Made by a program: the position numbers and the translations under genes. A stretch of 64,000 nt of DNA from Alphaproteobacteria bacterium (GTDB lineage: Bacteria > Pseudomonadota > Alphaproteobacteria > MPNO01 > UBA2964), in the NCBI GenBank assembly GCA_012103315.1, contig WLWZ01000017.1, positions 1 to 64,000 of the forward strand, written 5' to 3'. Positions within the stretch are counted from its first letter, which is position 1. Each line of letters starts with the position of its first letter. Shown here piece by piece: positions 8,452-18,499 of the stretch. Under the pieces are notes generated by a model that worked only from the letters and a program-made list of their open reading frames with translations, had not been told where the DNA came from and did no database searches.

Positions 8452-11400
8452 ATGCCTAAACGTACAGACATCGACAGCATCCTGATTATCGGCGCAGGAC
8501 CTATTGTTATCGGCCAGGCCTGTGAGTTTGATTATTCGGGCACGCAGGCCTGTGAAGCGCTGAAGGCTGAGGGATACCGGATCATTCTGGTGAATTCCAA
8601 CCCGGCGACGATCATGACCGATCCGGATCTGGCACATGCCACCTATATCGAACCGATCACCCCGGAATTTGTCGCGCGCGTCATTGAAGCGGAAAAACCC
8701 GATGCATTGCTTCCAACGATGGGCGGTCAAACTGGTCTGAACACGGCGCTGGCTTTGGCGCAAGATGGCACGCTCGCCAAACATGGTGTCGAACTGATTG
8801 GTGCCAGCATGGACGCCATCGATAAGGCGGAAGACCGCGAACGCTTTAAAGATGCGATGGAGAAAATCGGCCTGGAATGCGCCAAGGGGATGGTCGCCAC
8901 CACCATGGAACAGGCCTGGGAAGCCTTCGAGATGACCGGGCTCCCCGCCATCATTCGGCCCTCCTTTACGCTCGGCGGCACGGGCGGCGGTATCGCTTAT
9001 AATAGGGAACAGTTTCGCGACATCGTGCGCGGTGGGTTTGATGCATCGCCGTCGCATTCGGTGCTGATTGAAGAATCTGTGCTGGGATGGAAAGAGTTTG
9101 AGATGGAGGTCGTGCGCGACCGCGCCGACAACTGCATCATCATCTGCTCCATCGAAAACATCGATCCGATGGGCATTCATACTGGCGACTCAATCACCGT
9201 CGCGCCAGCGCTGACGCTAACCGACAAAGAATATCAGATCATGCGCAACGCCTCGCTGGCGGTGCTACGCGAGATCGGCGTCGATACCGGCGGCTCAAAC
9301 GTTCAGTTCGCGGTAAACCCCGAGAATGGCCGGATGGTCATTATCGAGATGAACCCGCGCGTCTCGCGGTCCTCAGCCCTGGCGTCCAAAGCCACTGGCT
9401 TCCCCATAGCCAAAGTCGCCGCCAAGTTGGCCGTCGGCTATACGCTGGACGAATTGGACAACGACATTACCGGTGTCACACCGGCTTCGTTCGAACCGAC
9501 CATCGATTATGTGGTCACCAAGGTGCCGCGCTTCACGTTCGAAAAATTCCCCGACACCGAAGCCTTACTAACGACCTCAATGAAGTCGGTTGGCGAGGCC
9601 ATGGCGGTTGGCCGGAACTTTGTCGAGTCGCTGCAAAAAGCCCTGCGGTCGATGGAGACCGGTTTGAATGGTCTCAACGACGTTGATATCCCGCGACCTG
9701 AGGAGTCCGAACCGCTGGATGACGATGCGGTCAGAGCGGCGCTCGCGGTGCCTTCCCCAGATCGGATCTTGGTCGTCGCGCAGGCATTCCGATATGGGCT
9801 GGAGCTCGAAGATATCGCACGCGCCTGCCATTTCGACCCGTGGTTTCTGGAGCAAATTCGCGACATCGTTTTCGCAGAACAAACGATCAAATCAAATGGT
9901 CTGCCAACGAATCCCGAAGAGATGATGCGGCTCAAATCTATGGGATTCTCTGACTCCCGGCTGGCCGAATTAACCGGGAGTGACGAGGCCGACGTTTCTG
10001 TTGCCCGTCGCGCGATGAACGTGACACCGGTCTTCAAGCGCATCGATACCTGTGCCGCCGAGATCCCCTCGACAACACCTTATATGTACTCAGCCTATGA
10101 AGGCGACGGGCTCAACCCACCAGAATGCGAAGCCGATCCAAGCGACCGGCAAAAGGTGATCATCCTCGGTGGTGGGCCAAACCGCATCGGTCAGGGTATT
10201 GAGTTTGATTATTGTTGTGTCCACGCCGTCTATGCGCTGCGAGAAGCCGGATTCGAAGCAATAATGATCAATTGCAATCCAGAGACAGTGTCGACAGATT
10301 ATGACACCTCTGACCGGCTTTATTTTGAGCCTTTGACCGCGGAAGACGTCATCGAGATCGTCCGCCGTGAGCAATCCAATGGCACAGTCCTCGGCGTTAT
10401 ATTGCAGTTTGGTGGCCAAACACCGTTAAAACTTGCCTCTGCGCTCGAGGCGGCTGACATACCGGTGCTTGGCACCTCACCAGACGCCATCGATTTAGCG
10501 GAAGACCGCGAACGGTTCCAGAAACTGCTGCATGACCTAAAACTACGTCAGCCAGAGAACGGCATGGCCAGCAGCGAAGCTGAGGCGCTAAGAATTATCG
10601 AACGCATTGGATTTCCCATCGTTATGCGGCCGTCATACGTCCTTGGTGGCCGTGGCATGGAAATCGTATTTGGGGAAAGCGCGCTCCAACGCTATCTGAA
10701 GGCCGCAAGTTGGGTATCGAAAGATAATCCCGTACTCCTCGACTCTAATTTGCGCGATGCGATTGAAATTGACGTCGATGCGCTAGCAGACAAAGACGGC
10801 AACGTTCATGTCGCCGGCATCATGGAACATATCGAAGAAGCCGGTATTCATTCCGGCGACTCTGCCTGCTCCCTGCCGCCTTATTCGCTACCATCCCAAA
10901 CCATCGCCGAAATTGAGCGTCAAACCGTTGCACTCGCCCGCGGGCTCGATGTCGTTGGGCTAATGAATGTGCAATATGCCGTGAAGGGCAGTGACATTTA
11001 TATTCTTGAGGTCAATCCGCGCGCCAGCCGTACCGTTCCTTTCGTTGCAAAAGCAACCGGCGTTCCGATTGCCAAAGCCGCCGCCCGCATCATGGCTGGC
11101 GAGACGCTCGCCAACGTCCTTGACTCCTATCCCGTCCTCGGCGAGGGCAATCACGTCGCCGTCAAAGAAGCCGTCTTTCCTTTCGCCCGCTTTAGCGGCA
11201 TCGACACACTCCTCGGCCCAGAGATGAAATCGACCGGCGAGGTCATGGGAATGGATGTCGATTTCGCACGCGCCTTTGCCAAATCACAACTCGGCGCCGG
11301 ACAGACAATTCCTATCGAGGGGACGGCTTTCTTGTCGGTTAAAGATGCCGACAAGAAAGCGATGGTTACACTGGCTAAAGAGCTATCCAACATGGGATTT

Positions 11401-11721
11401 GATTTGTTAGCTACCGAAGGGACCGCGCAGTCTTTGCAAGACGCGGGACTGAAAGCTGAACCAATAAACAAGGTCATGCACGGCCAACCTCATATTGTCG
11501 ACGCCATGAAGGACGGTAGGGTTGATATCGTCTTTAACACCGCCGCTGGCGCCGCTGAGATTTCAGATAGCCGTAGCCTGCGGGAAACCGCCGTTATGAA
11601 CAGGATACCTTACTACACGACGGTTGCTGGTGCGCGCGCCACGGTTGCGGCCATCGCTGCTTTACGTACAGGAACGCTTGAAGTCACGCCATTACAGTCT
11701 TATCTTGGTAGCTCGTTCTGA
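8452..11721 (+). CDS. carB: Carbamoyl-phosphate synthase large subunit
   Basis: A full-length 1089-residue CarB. It makes carbamoyl phosphate from bicarbonate, two ATP and ammonia passed from CarA, feeding arginine and pyrimidine synthesis. It begins [20 protein letters not shown], has two ATP-grasp halves ([11 protein letters not shown] near residue 173 and the second-half [11 protein letters not shown]), an oligomerisation domain between them, and a C-terminal MGS-like allosteric domain. carA does not lie upstream; the preceding gene is the Rieske oxygenase. A terminator-like hairpin and then greA follow. Confidence 0.98.
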   Translation: MPKRTDIDSILIIGAGPIVIGQACEFDYSGTQACEALKAEGYRIILVNSNPATIMTDPDLAHATYIEPITPEFVARVIEAEKPDALLPTMGGQTGLNTALALAQDGTLAKHGVELIGASMDAIDKAEDRERFKDAMEKIGLECAKGMVATTMEQAWEAFEMTGLPAIIRPSFTLGGTGGGIAYNREQFRDIVRGGFDASPSHSVLIEESVLGWKEFEMEVVRDRADNCIIICSIENIDPMGIHTGDSITVAPALTLTDKEYQIMRNASLAVLREIGVDTGGSNVQFAVNPENGRMVIIEMNPRVSRSSALASKATGFPIAKVAAKLAVGYTLDELDNDITGVTPASFEPTIDYVVTKVPRFTFEKFPDTEALLTTSMKSVGEAMAVGRNFVESLQKALRSMETGLNGLNDVDIPRPEESEPLDDDAVRAALAVPSPDRILVVAQAFRYGLELEDIARACHFDPWFLEQIRDIVFAEQTIKSNGLPTNPEEMMRLKSMGFSDSRLAELTGSDEADVSVARRAMNVTPVFKRIDTCAAEIPSTTPYMYSAYEGDGLNPPECEADPSDRQKVIILGGGPNRIGQGIEFDYCCVHAVYALREAGFEAIMINCNPETVSTDYDTSDRLYFEPLTAEDVIEIVRREQSNGTVLGVILQFGGQTPLKLASALEAADIPVLGTSPDAIDLAEDRERFQKLLHDLKLRQPENGMASSEAEALRIIERIGFPIVMRPSYVLGGRGMEIVFGESALQRYLKAASWVSKDNPVLLDSNLRDAIEIDVDALADKDGNVHVAGIMEHIEEAGIHSGDSACSLPPYSLPSQTIAEIERQTVALARGLDVVGLMNVQYAVKGSDIYILEVNPRASRTVPFVAKATGVPIAKAAARIMAGETLANVLDSYPVLGEGNHVAVKEAVFPFARFSGIDTLLGPEMKSTGEVMGMDVDFARAFAKSQLGAGQTIPIEGTAFLSVKDADKKAMVTLAKELSNMGFDLLATEGTAQSLQDAGLKAEPINKVMHGQPHIVDAMKDGRVDIVFNTAAGAAEISDSRSLRETAVMNRIPYYTTVAGARATVAAIAALRTGTLEVTPLQSYLGSSF

Positions 11722-11735
11722 AAAGAACAGAGGTG

Positions 11736-11773
11736 ACACCGCCTACAGCACTGATTGTAGGTTCGGTGTTTTT
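11736..11773 (+). terminator. Rho-independent terminator or attenuator between carB and greA
   Basis: ACACCG plus CCTACA (11736-11747) can pair with TGTAGG and CGGTGT (11756-11769) with a two-base bulge, followed directly by TTTT and, a little later, a run of six T. It lies 14 bases after carB and 36 bases before greA, so it probably ends most carB transcripts and lets only part of them read into greA. Confidence 0.8.
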
Positions 11774-11805
11774 GTGCGCTTTTTTGTAAATAGAAGGGTT
11801 GAACC

Positions 11806-12279
11806 ATGGCAAAGGTTCCCATGACATTAGACGGATTTGATCGGCTCGAAGAGGAGCTAAAACGCCTCAAGACAGTCGAGCGGCCCGAAATTATCAAAGC
11901 GATCGCGACAGCCCGCGAACACGGTGATCTTTCGGAAAACGCTGAGTATCATGCCGCTAAAGAGCGCCAATCGTTTAACGAAGGCCGCGTCAGCGAAATT
12001 GAAGATAAAATCGCCAATGCGGAAATTATCGACGTCTCAAAACTCTCTGGCAAAATTGTCAAGTTCGGTGCCAAGGTGAAACTGGCCGACGAAGATACTG
12101 ATGAGGAATCCACCTATCAGATTGTTGGTGAACACGAAGCCGATATCAAAGAGGGACGGCTCTCTGTCACCTCGCCGCTCGCGCGGGCACTGATCAGTAA
12201 AACGGTTGGGGATTCGGTGGAGGTTGTTACACCGGGCGGCAGTAAAGGCTACGAAATCATCGGTGTCAGGTTTAAATAA
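11806..12279 (+). CDS. greA: Transcription elongation factor GreA
   Basis: A 157-residue GreA, which binds the secondary channel of RNA polymerase and stimulates cleavage of backtracked transcripts. The N-terminal coiled coil (about 1-75) carries the acidic tip within [18 protein letters not shown], and the C-terminal FKBP-like domain ends with [11 protein letters not shown]. It starts [14 protein letters not shown]. It sits downstream of carB, from which it is separated by a hairpin, and converges tail to tail with the Lrp-family gene, only 10 bases apart. Confidence 0.97.
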   Translation: MAKVPMTLDGFDRLEEELKRLKTVERPEIIKAIATAREHGDLSENAEYHAAKERQSFNEGRVSEIEDKIANAEIIDVSKLSGKIVKFGAKVKLADEDTDEESTYQIVGEHEADIKEGRLSVTSPLARALISKTVGDSVEVVTPGGSKGYEIIGVRFK

Positions 12280-12289
12280 TCAGTGCAGA

Positions 12290-12781
12290 TTACGCAGCAG
12301 AACTACCTTCAACATCAATCGGCACGCCGGGCCGGTGCGTTCCTGTTCTGATGGCCAGGGCTGACTTTACAACACTAACATTCGGCGCCGGGGTCAAACG
12401 GGTTGTCAAAAATTTCTGGTAGCTATCCCAATCGGTCGCAACAATCTTAATCAAAAAGTCCGTCTCACCGGCCAGCATGTGGCATTCGCGGACCTCGGGC
12501 CAGCTCTCGACCAATTCTTCAAAAGCAACCAAGTCGGTTTCCGCCTGGCTGTGCAACCCGACATGGGCAAAGACGGTAACACCAAAGCCCAAGGCGGCAG
12601 GGTTAACATCAGCGTGGTATCCGCGAATACAATCAGTTTGCTCAAGAGTACGGACGCGTCTGAGGCAAGGTGGTGGAGAAATGCCGACCCGCTTGGCGAG
12701 TTCAACATTTGTCATTCTGCCATTATCCTGCAAATCCCGCAGGATTTTAAGATCGATCCGATCAAGCTTAACCTGCACCAT
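12290..12781 (-). CDS. Lrp/AsnC family transcriptional regulator
   Basis: A 163-residue regulator with an N-terminal helix-turn-helix (about residues 5-50; LDRIDLKILRDLQDNGRMT, then LAKRVGISPPPCLRRVRTL) and a C-terminal RAM ligand-binding domain with HMLAGETDFLIKIVATDW. Such proteins sense amino acids and assemble as octamers. The region just upstream (12782-12890) is AT-rich, which fits Lrp-type autoregulation, but no exact operator can be defined. It is convergent with greA and divergent from the ELM1-family gene, which could be a target. Confidence 0.93.
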   Translation of the reverse strand: MVQVKLDRIDLKILRDLQDNGRMTNVELAKRVGISPPPCLRRVRTLEQTDCIRGYHADVNPAALGFGVTVFAHVGLHSQAETDLVAFEELVESWPEVRECHMLAGETDFLIKIVATDWDSYQKFLTTRLTPAPNVSVVKSALAIRTGTHRPGVPIDVEGSSAA

Positions 12782-12890
12782 TGTTTGCCCCTCGTTCCTG
12801 TAATTTTTTGTGTAATTATATTATAAGTATGAGAAATTATATTTCAACGGGACGCAATAAGCGATCCCCGTCTAGAATCCGGAAATTCTA

Positions 12891-13856
12891 TTGCTGAGTG
12901 AAAATTTTCAATGTTGGGTCCTGACGGACGGTAAAGCTGGAATGGAAAGCCAATGTGTCGGGCTTGCAGAAAAACTCGGCTTAAAACCAGATATAAAACG
13001 AATTTCACTACGCTTCCCGTGGTCAATCTTACCACCACAGCTTTGGGCCGCCCCTTTCTCCGCCCTGAGCTCGACAGGCGACCAGCTGGCCGCACCCTGG
13101 CCCGATATCCTCATCGCTACAGGTCGCCAAACGGTTGCGCTCGCGCTCGCGATAAAGCAGGCGAGTCCATCGACAATGACGGTTCAGATTCAGAACCCGA
13201 CTGTCGACCTCAAGCGCTTCGATGTAGTGATCGCCCCGGCTCACGATCGTTTGGCTGGAAACAACGTGGTTTCAACCTCTGGGGCGTTACATGGTGTAAC
13301 CACAGAAAAACTGGAGAAGGCCCGTATCGAGTTTGCAGCGCGCTATGCAAATCTCAGGAAACCCCTCATCGGTGTCCTTATTGGCGGCACTAATAAGAAA
13401 TTCCGTTTAACGTCGGCCAACGCCACGCATTTTGCTTCGCTTCTCCAACAGGCGGTTAAAGACAGCGGCGGCGGCCTCGCAATAACCCCGTCGCGGCGCA
13501 CTGGCGAAGAAAATTTACAGATTATTTCAAACACCCTGTCCGAGCAGTCTGCGGATATTTGGGACGGGTCAGGCGACAATCCTTATTTTGGAATCCTTGC
13601 CCTCGCCGACGCTTTTGTCGTCACCGGAGACTCCGTCAATATGGTTTCGGAAGCCGTCGCAACCGGCAAACCTGTTCATGTCTTTCAGCTATCCGGCGGG
13701 TCCGCCAAATTCAGCCGGTTCCATCAGGGGCTCGAACAGCAGGACAAAACCCGTCCCTTCACAGGTCACATTGAAAATTGGGAATATCCGGGAACTGATG
13801 ATATGACGCTGGCGGCCGAGGCTGTCGAAAATGCCTGGAACGCCCATAAGAATTGA
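12891..13856 (+). CDS. Mitochondrial fission ELM1 family protein
   Basis: A 321-residue protein of the ELM1 family, named after a plant mitochondrial fission factor but common in alphaproteobacteria, where its role is not established. Recognisable stretches are CWVLTDGKAGMESQCVGLAE at the start, PWPDILIATGRQTV, LIGVLIGGTNKKFRL, and a late GDSVNMVSEAVATGKPVHVF. The overall pattern resembles GT-B glycosyltransferases. The start is TTG at 12891 with GGAAA shortly upstream; no ATG in frame gives the complete N-terminus. It begins a rightward group with a 2OG-Fe(II) oxygenase and an unknown 636-residue protein. Confidence 0.85.
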   Translation: MLSENFQCWVLTDGKAGMESQCVGLAEKLGLKPDIKRISLRFPWSILPPQLWAAPFSALSSTGDQLAAPWPDILIATGRQTVALALAIKQASPSTMTVQIQNPTVDLKRFDVVIAPAHDRLAGNNVVSTSGALHGVTTEKLEKARIEFAARYANLRKPLIGVLIGGTNKKFRLTSANATHFASLLQQAVKDSGGGLAITPSRRTGEENLQIISNTLSEQSADIWDGSGDNPYFGILALADAFVVTGDSVNMVSEAVATGKPVHVFQLSGGSAKFSRFHQGLEQQDKTRPFTGHIENWEYPGTDDMTLAAEAVENAWNAHKN

Positions 13857-13918
13857 ATTTTTGCAGCAGCCCCATTAAGACAGTCCTAATCTAACTGTCT
13901 GTTTTCTGGGAACCACTG

Positions 13919-14542
13919 ATGTCGATGATCGATCTCGACAGCTTTAATGCCACGCCGCTCGAAAAAGACCCTTATGAGTTTTTAATCGTTCCGGCGTTTA
14001 TTAAGCCAGATGCGATTTCTGAGATCGACGAGGCCTACCCGCGAATCGCGAAAGCGGGCAGTTTTCCTCTGGAGGAGCTAGAGTTCGGAACGGTATTTGG
14101 ATCCTTTATTGCCGAGCTCGAAGGGCCAGGAATGCGGCAGGCCTTTGAAGATAAATTCGATATGAATCTAGAGGGACGGCCAACCATGATCACAGCGCGC
14201 GGTCATTGTCAGGCAAAAGACGGTAAAATTCATAATGATAGCGAGACCAAACTCATTACGGTCCTGATTTACATGAATACCGAATGGTCACAGGACGGCG
14301 GACGTCTCCGCGTCTTACGGTCCGACAAATCACTCGATGATTGTGCTGCAGAAGTTCCCCCGGAGGCAGGGACCCTTCTCGCCTTTAAACGGGATGACCG
14401 ATCCTATCACGGCCATGAAACCTGCGTCGGTGAACGCCGGGTAATCCAGTTAAACTGGGTTAGAGATGAGGCCGTTGTCCGGCGTGAGAAACGCCGTCAC
14501 CGGTTCTCAGCCTGGGTCAAATCCGTCTTTCCGGCTGCATAG
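13919..14542 (+). CDS. 2OG-Fe(II) oxygenase
   Basis: A 207-residue 2-oxoglutarate- and iron-dependent oxygenase. The iron ligands can be read as H105 and D107 (IHNDSE) and a distal histidine in SYHGHE (H164), with R173 or R174 available for 2-oxoglutarate. The pattern resembles prolyl-4-hydroxylase-like enzymes of small size. There is no signal peptide. It lies 62 bases after the ELM1-family gene and 19 bases before the 636-residue unknown, suggesting one operon and perhaps a shared surface-modification or cell-envelope role; that is inference. Confidence 0.82.
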   Translation: MSMIDLDSFNATPLEKDPYEFLIVPAFIKPDAISEIDEAYPRIAKAGSFPLEELEFGTVFGSFIAELEGPGMRQAFEDKFDMNLEGRPTMITARGHCQAKDGKIHNDSETKLITVLIYMNTEWSQDGGRLRVLRSDKSLDDCAAEVPPEAGTLLAFKRDDRSYHGHETCVGERRVIQLNWVRDEAVVRREKRRHRFSAWVKSVFPAA

Positions 14543-14561
14543 GCGTTAGGGACCCATCGAC

Positions 14562-16472
14562 ATGCCTCTAACGATCGAAACCTTTAGCAACGTCAAAGGC
14601 GGCAACTCCTTTTATAAGGCGATCAGCCACCCGTTAGCAGCCCACAAGACCACGGTCCTCATCGAGACCTTGTCTCAAGGCGGGCCGGTAGCGGTTTATG
14701 ATCCTCTTGGCTTTTATTCAGGTTTTACGGAGTTCTACGACGTCGCAGGCGTCACAATCGTTCAATCCTTCGTACAGGATACAGCCAGAATTGGTAGTGA
14801 GCTTGCTGGCCATACCGCACAGCCGGTCACAGACTTACCCGACACAACGGCGAAGATCCTGCTAATTGCGGCATTCGATGCCCAAAAACTGCGAGACCAT
14901 ATTGGCCATCTGATACCAGATAGCTGCTCAGTGTATAGCTTCGATGATTGTCGCCTCGACGACGCCCTCCTGACCGTTCAACGCGATTATCTGGATAGTC
15001 GGAACTTTGCGACAAATTTTGCGTTCTTCCGCGACGACGCGGGTGCCCGAACGCGTATATCGACGGCGAATTACTGGTCGGGCTACGGCGCAGATTCCGT
15101 AACATTGCATTTGATTTTGTTCGGCGAAGACGGAGAAATTCTTGCGGAATGGGACGAACAACTTGGCGCTGGAGTGGCTGCTGTAACGATTGATAGCCAA
15201 GAAATTCGTGAGCGCTTCGATCTCAGCGACTTTATCGGCCAGCTCTTTATCCATGCGATTGGGGTCGCCGGGCATGACATCGTCAAATACGCGCTCGATG
15301 TGTGGGATGATGCGGGAACAGAGCTTTCATGCACCCATGATGCCAATGCGTGGCCGTCGGAGTTATATGCCGGGCTACCAGCACCCCGCGACGGTGAGGA
15401 AGTCGCGCTGTGGGTCCAGAACTCACATCCTGCGCCGATCCCCGCCGGTGAAGTCGGGTTTAACTTAATGGGCAATGACGACATTGAATGGCTGGACGAA
15501 CCCATTGCCGGATTTGCTACTCGCAAGTTGATTATCAATGACATGCTGCCCGACGCCCATTGGCCGCAACAGATTGAGGTCCAAGCCGGAAAGCATTTTG
15601 TTCGGCCTCGTTACGAAATTACCTCATCGCAAAACACGCGCCGTATGGCGCATGTCAATGTTGAACGCAGCGACCTCAAACCCGACCCCGGCATAGCCGA
15701 TCTCGGCAATCTGATGGGCAAGGGATATATATTGCCAGCTCCAATCCTGCCGATGGAAAGCTGGCTTAGTACGGTCTTACCAACACCAATGGCGACCTGT
15801 CAGAACGATCTACCAATCGCGGCCCTTCTCATCGATGCATCTGGCCGTGAAGTTGCCCGTCATGATTTTGGCAAATTGCCTCGCGATCACGAAACGGCGC
15901 TCGATATTGGGAGCGTCCTAAATGGCGATCAATCATTGCCCAGCGGATCAGGTCATATGGAGCTGATCTATGATTTCGCAAATGGCGGCGACACGGATGG
16001 CTGGCTGCATAGCGTTTTCCGCTATGAAAACCGGGAAACCGGCCATGCCGCCGAAACCAGTTTTGGCGCTCATATTTTTAATACCGTCCTGACTTACCGC
16101 GACGAACCACAATCCTATAACGGCCCCCCTCCAGGCTTAAGCACAAGGTTGTTTTTGCGGCTGGGATTTGCCCCACTAGATACAATTTGTCACCTGATAT
16201 ACCCCGCTTCCACACCATGGCACCCAACGTCGGATACAAAACTGACGCTAATGGATAACGAAGGCGCCGAAATTGCGCAGCAAAAAGTCAATATCCCCTG
16301 CGGTGGCTCGATCCATCTGCGGTATATCGAATGTTTCGACGCCGCTGACCGTAGAAAAGCCAGCGACGGCGCCTATATTGTGGTCAGGGATACAACTTGC
16401 CGCCTTTTTGGCTATCACGGATTGCTCGCCGAAAGCGGGGCGTTTAGTTTGGATCATATGTTTGGTTTTTAG
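14562..16472 (+). CDS. Conserved-looking 636-residue protein of unknown function
   Basis: No family is recognised. The protein starts MPLTIETFSNVKGGN and has no signal peptide, membrane segment or low-complexity tract. Segments such as VAVYDPLGFYSGFTEFYDVAG and two later stretches rich in aromatic and acidic residues (ISTANYWSGYGADSVTLHLI; GAHIFNTVLTYRDEPQSYNG) suggest repeated beta-sandwich-like domains. It lies 19 bases after the 2OG-Fe(II) oxygenase and 14 bases before trxB, so it is probably part of the same transcript. It could be a substrate or partner of the oxygenase, but nothing proves it. Confidence 0.7.
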   Translation: MPLTIETFSNVKGGNSFYKAISHPLAAHKTTVLIETLSQGGPVAVYDPLGFYSGFTEFYDVAGVTIVQSFVQDTARIGSELAGHTAQPVTDLPDTTAKILLIAAFDAQKLRDHIGHLIPDSCSVYSFDDCRLDDALLTVQRDYLDSRNFATNFAFFRDDAGARTRISTANYWSGYGADSVTLHLILFGEDGEILAEWDEQLGAGVAAVTIDSQEIRERFDLSDFIGQLFIHAIGVAGHDIVKYALDVWDDAGTELSCTHDANAWPSELYAGLPAPRDGEEVALWVQNSHPAPIPAGEVGFNLMGNDDIEWLDEPIAGFATRKLIINDMLPDAHWPQQIEVQAGKHFVRPRYEITSSQNTRRMAHVNVERSDLKPDPGIADLGNLMGKGYILPAPILPMESWLSTVLPTPMATCQNDLPIAALLIDASGREVARHDFGKLPRDHETALDIGSVLNGDQSLPSGSGHMELIYDFANGGDTDGWLHSVFRYENRETGHAAETSFGAHIFNTVLTYRDEPQSYNGPPPGLSTRLFLRLGFAPLDTICHLIYPASTPWHPTSDTKLTLMDNEGAEIAQQKVNIPCGGSIHLRYIECFDAADRRKASDGAYIVVRDTTCRLFGYHGLLAESGAFSLDHMFGF

Positions 16473-16486
16473 CGCTGGTAGGATTT

Positions 16487-17452
16487 ATGGCACAAGAATT
16501 TCACGCTCCTGTTTTAATCATTGGTTCCGGCCCAGCTGGGTACACGGCAGCGGTCTATACGGCCCGAGCGAGCCTCAAGCCGCATTTGGTAACTGGTATG
16601 GAAACCGGTGGTCAGATGACCATCACAACCGATGTTGAGAACTATCCAGGCTTTGCCGAAGTGATTCAGGGCCCTTGGCTGATGGAACAAATGCAGGGAC
16701 AGGCCCTGGCGGTGGGTACAGAGATGCACACCGATTTGATTACCGACGTCGATTTTACACAGAGGCCCTTCCGCTGTGTTGCTGATTCCGGCGATATTTA
16801 CTTTTCCGACACAGTCATTGTTACCACCGGCGCGCAAGCGCGCTGGCTTGGCCTTCCGACCGAAGAGAAATTTATGGGCTTTGGCGTCTCGGCCTGTGCG
16901 ACCTGTGATGGCTTCTTTTACCGGGGCAAGGAAGTTGCGGTTGTTGGCGGTGGCAACACCGCCGTTGAGGAAGCGCTATATCTCACTAATCACGCAACCA
17001 AGGTAACGCTTATCCATCGCCGCGATGAATTGCGGTCAGAGAAAATTTTACAAGAACGCCTGTTTGCCCATGAGAAGATCGAAATTATGTGGGATACCGC
17101 GGTCGAAGAAGTGATCGGCACTGAAGATCCGCTGGGCGTCACAGGACTGAAACTTAAGAACACCAAATCCGGCGACATTTCCGACCTTGCCGTCGACGGC
17201 TTGTTTATCGCCATTGGGCACGATCCCGCGACCAAGCTGTTTGTCGGCCACCTCGATATGGATGATGAAGGTTATATCGTTACAGCACCCGACAGCACAG
17301 CGACCAGTGTCCCTGGTGTGTTCGCGGCAGGCGATGTCCAGGACAAGAAATACCGCCAAGCCGTGACGGCTGCGGGTACCGGCTGCATGGCGGCCCTCGA
17401 AGCGGAACAGTTTGTTGCCGAGAATGGCGCCTCTGCGATGGCTGCTGAATAG
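16487..17452 (+). CDS. trxB: Thioredoxin-disulfide reductase
   Basis: A 321-residue low-molecular-weight thioredoxin reductase. It passes electrons from NADPH through FAD and a redox disulfide to thioredoxin. FAD-binding GSGPAG is at 13-18, the active-site SACATC places C137 and C140, NADPH-binding GGGNTA is at 154-159, and the C-terminal FAD motif GVFAAGDVQDKKYRQAVTAA is intact. It lies 14 bases after the unknown 636-residue gene and 50 bases before a LysR regulator gene on the same strand. Confidence 0.97.
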   Translation: MAQEFHAPVLIIGSGPAGYTAAVYTARASLKPHLVTGMETGGQMTITTDVENYPGFAEVIQGPWLMEQMQGQALAVGTEMHTDLITDVDFTQRPFRCVADSGDIYFSDTVIVTTGAQARWLGLPTEEKFMGFGVSACATCDGFFYRGKEVAVVGGGNTAVEEALYLTNHATKVTLIHRRDELRSEKILQERLFAHEKIEIMWDTAVEEVIGTEDPLGVTGLKLKNTKSGDISDLAVDGLFIAIGHDPATKLFVGHLDMDDEGYIVTAPDSTATSVPGVFAAGDVQDKKYRQAVTAAGTGCMAALEAEQFVAENGASAMAAE

Positions 17453-17502
17453 AATATATTTCGCCGCGTCGTCGTTCACTGACGGTATAAGGATAAAGTG
17501 CG

Positions 17503-18393
17503 ATGGATTGGGATAAGCTGCGCATTTTTCATACCGTATCCGAAGCAGGCAGTTTTACTCATGCCGGCGAACGGCTGAATCTCACCCAATCGTCTGTCAG
17601 TCGCCAAATCAGCGGCCTTGAAGAAGAGCTCGGTGTACCCCTCTTTCATCGCCACGCCCGCGGCTTAAAGCTAACCGAACAAGGCGAGACGCTATACAAA
17701 ACCGCGCAAGAAATTGCGAGCAAACTAACGACCGCTGAGTCGCTCGTAACGGAATCTATGGAACGCCCGCGCGGGCCGCTCAGGGTAACGACCACAGTGG
17801 CGTTTGGCTCAATGTGGCTGACCGAGCGCCTCAAAGAATTTCTCGAAATGTATCCCGAGATCGAAGTTTCCCTGATCCTCCGAGAGGATGAGTTGAACCT
17901 CAGCATGCGCCAGGCCGATGTTGCGATCCGGTTAGCCATGCCGCAACAACCTGACTTAATCCAGCGACACCTGTTCGATCTGCATCACGGTGCCTACGCG
18001 GCGCCAGCCTATCTCGAACAGTATGGCATGCCACACTCCCTAAATGATCTCGAGGTTCACAGGCTCATTGCCTATGACGAAACCTATCATCCACCCTTCA
18101 CCAGTATTAACTGGTTGCTCGATGCCGGGCTTGATAGCGGTTTTCAGCGCAAACCTGTTTTGCGGGTGAACAACTTGTACGCAATGTATCGAGCCGCTGC
18201 CGCGGGTATGGGGATTGCGTCCATGCCGGACTATATGATGGGTCTGACAAGTGGGCTTATTCCCGTACTGCCTAAACTTACGGGGCCGATCCACAAAGCG
18301 TACTTTGTCTATCCCGAAGAAATGCGGAATTCACGACGAATCGCCGTTTTACGTGACTTTTTGCTCCGTCGTATCGCCGAAGATTACAAGTAA
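17503..18393 (+). CDS. LysR family transcriptional regulator
   Basis: A 296-residue LysR regulator. The N-terminal winged helix-turn-helix is MDWDKLRIFHTVSEAGSFTH to about residue 60 (LNLTQSSVSRQISGLEEELG), followed by a periplasmic-binding-protein-like effector domain (about 90-296). It is encoded downstream of trxB in the same direction rather than divergently from a target, so its regulon cannot be guessed from position. A hairpin (18422-18444) and a long structured non-coding region follow. Confidence 0.93.
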   Translation: MDWDKLRIFHTVSEAGSFTHAGERLNLTQSSVSRQISGLEEELGVPLFHRHARGLKLTEQGETLYKTAQEIASKLTTAESLVTESMERPRGPLRVTTTVAFGSMWLTERLKEFLEMYPEIEVSLILREDELNLSMRQADVAIRLAMPQQPDLIQRHLFDLHHGAYAAPAYLEQYGMPHSLNDLEVHRLIAYDETYHPPFTSINWLLDAGLDSGFQRKPVLRVNNLYAMYRAAAAGMGIASMPDYMMGLTSGLIPVLPKLTGPIHKAYFVYPEEMRNSRRIAVLRDFLLRRIAEDYK

Positions 18394-18499
18394 ACTACTG
18401 ATACTATAAGTTAATTTCCTTAGCCATGCGTTATATGCATGGCTGGGTTGCTCAATTGGTTGTAGCATCCCATATCAAAGCACCCTATCTACACACTCA
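18394..18499. other. Non-coding gap after the LysR gene with a hairpin
   Basis: AGCCATGC (18422-18429) pairs perfectly with GCATGGCT (18437-18444) around a seven-base AT loop, 29 bases after the LysR stop. No T-run follows, so it may be an mRNA 3' end stabiliser. The remaining bases probably hold the promoter of the downstream candidate RNA, but no clear -35/-10 pair is visible. Confidence 0.45.

Noticed and set aside
8365..9180. A 271-codon open frame on the minus strand opposite carB
   Set aside because: It is antisense to a perfectly conserved CarB N-terminal half, has no family features, and arises from codon use of the real gene.
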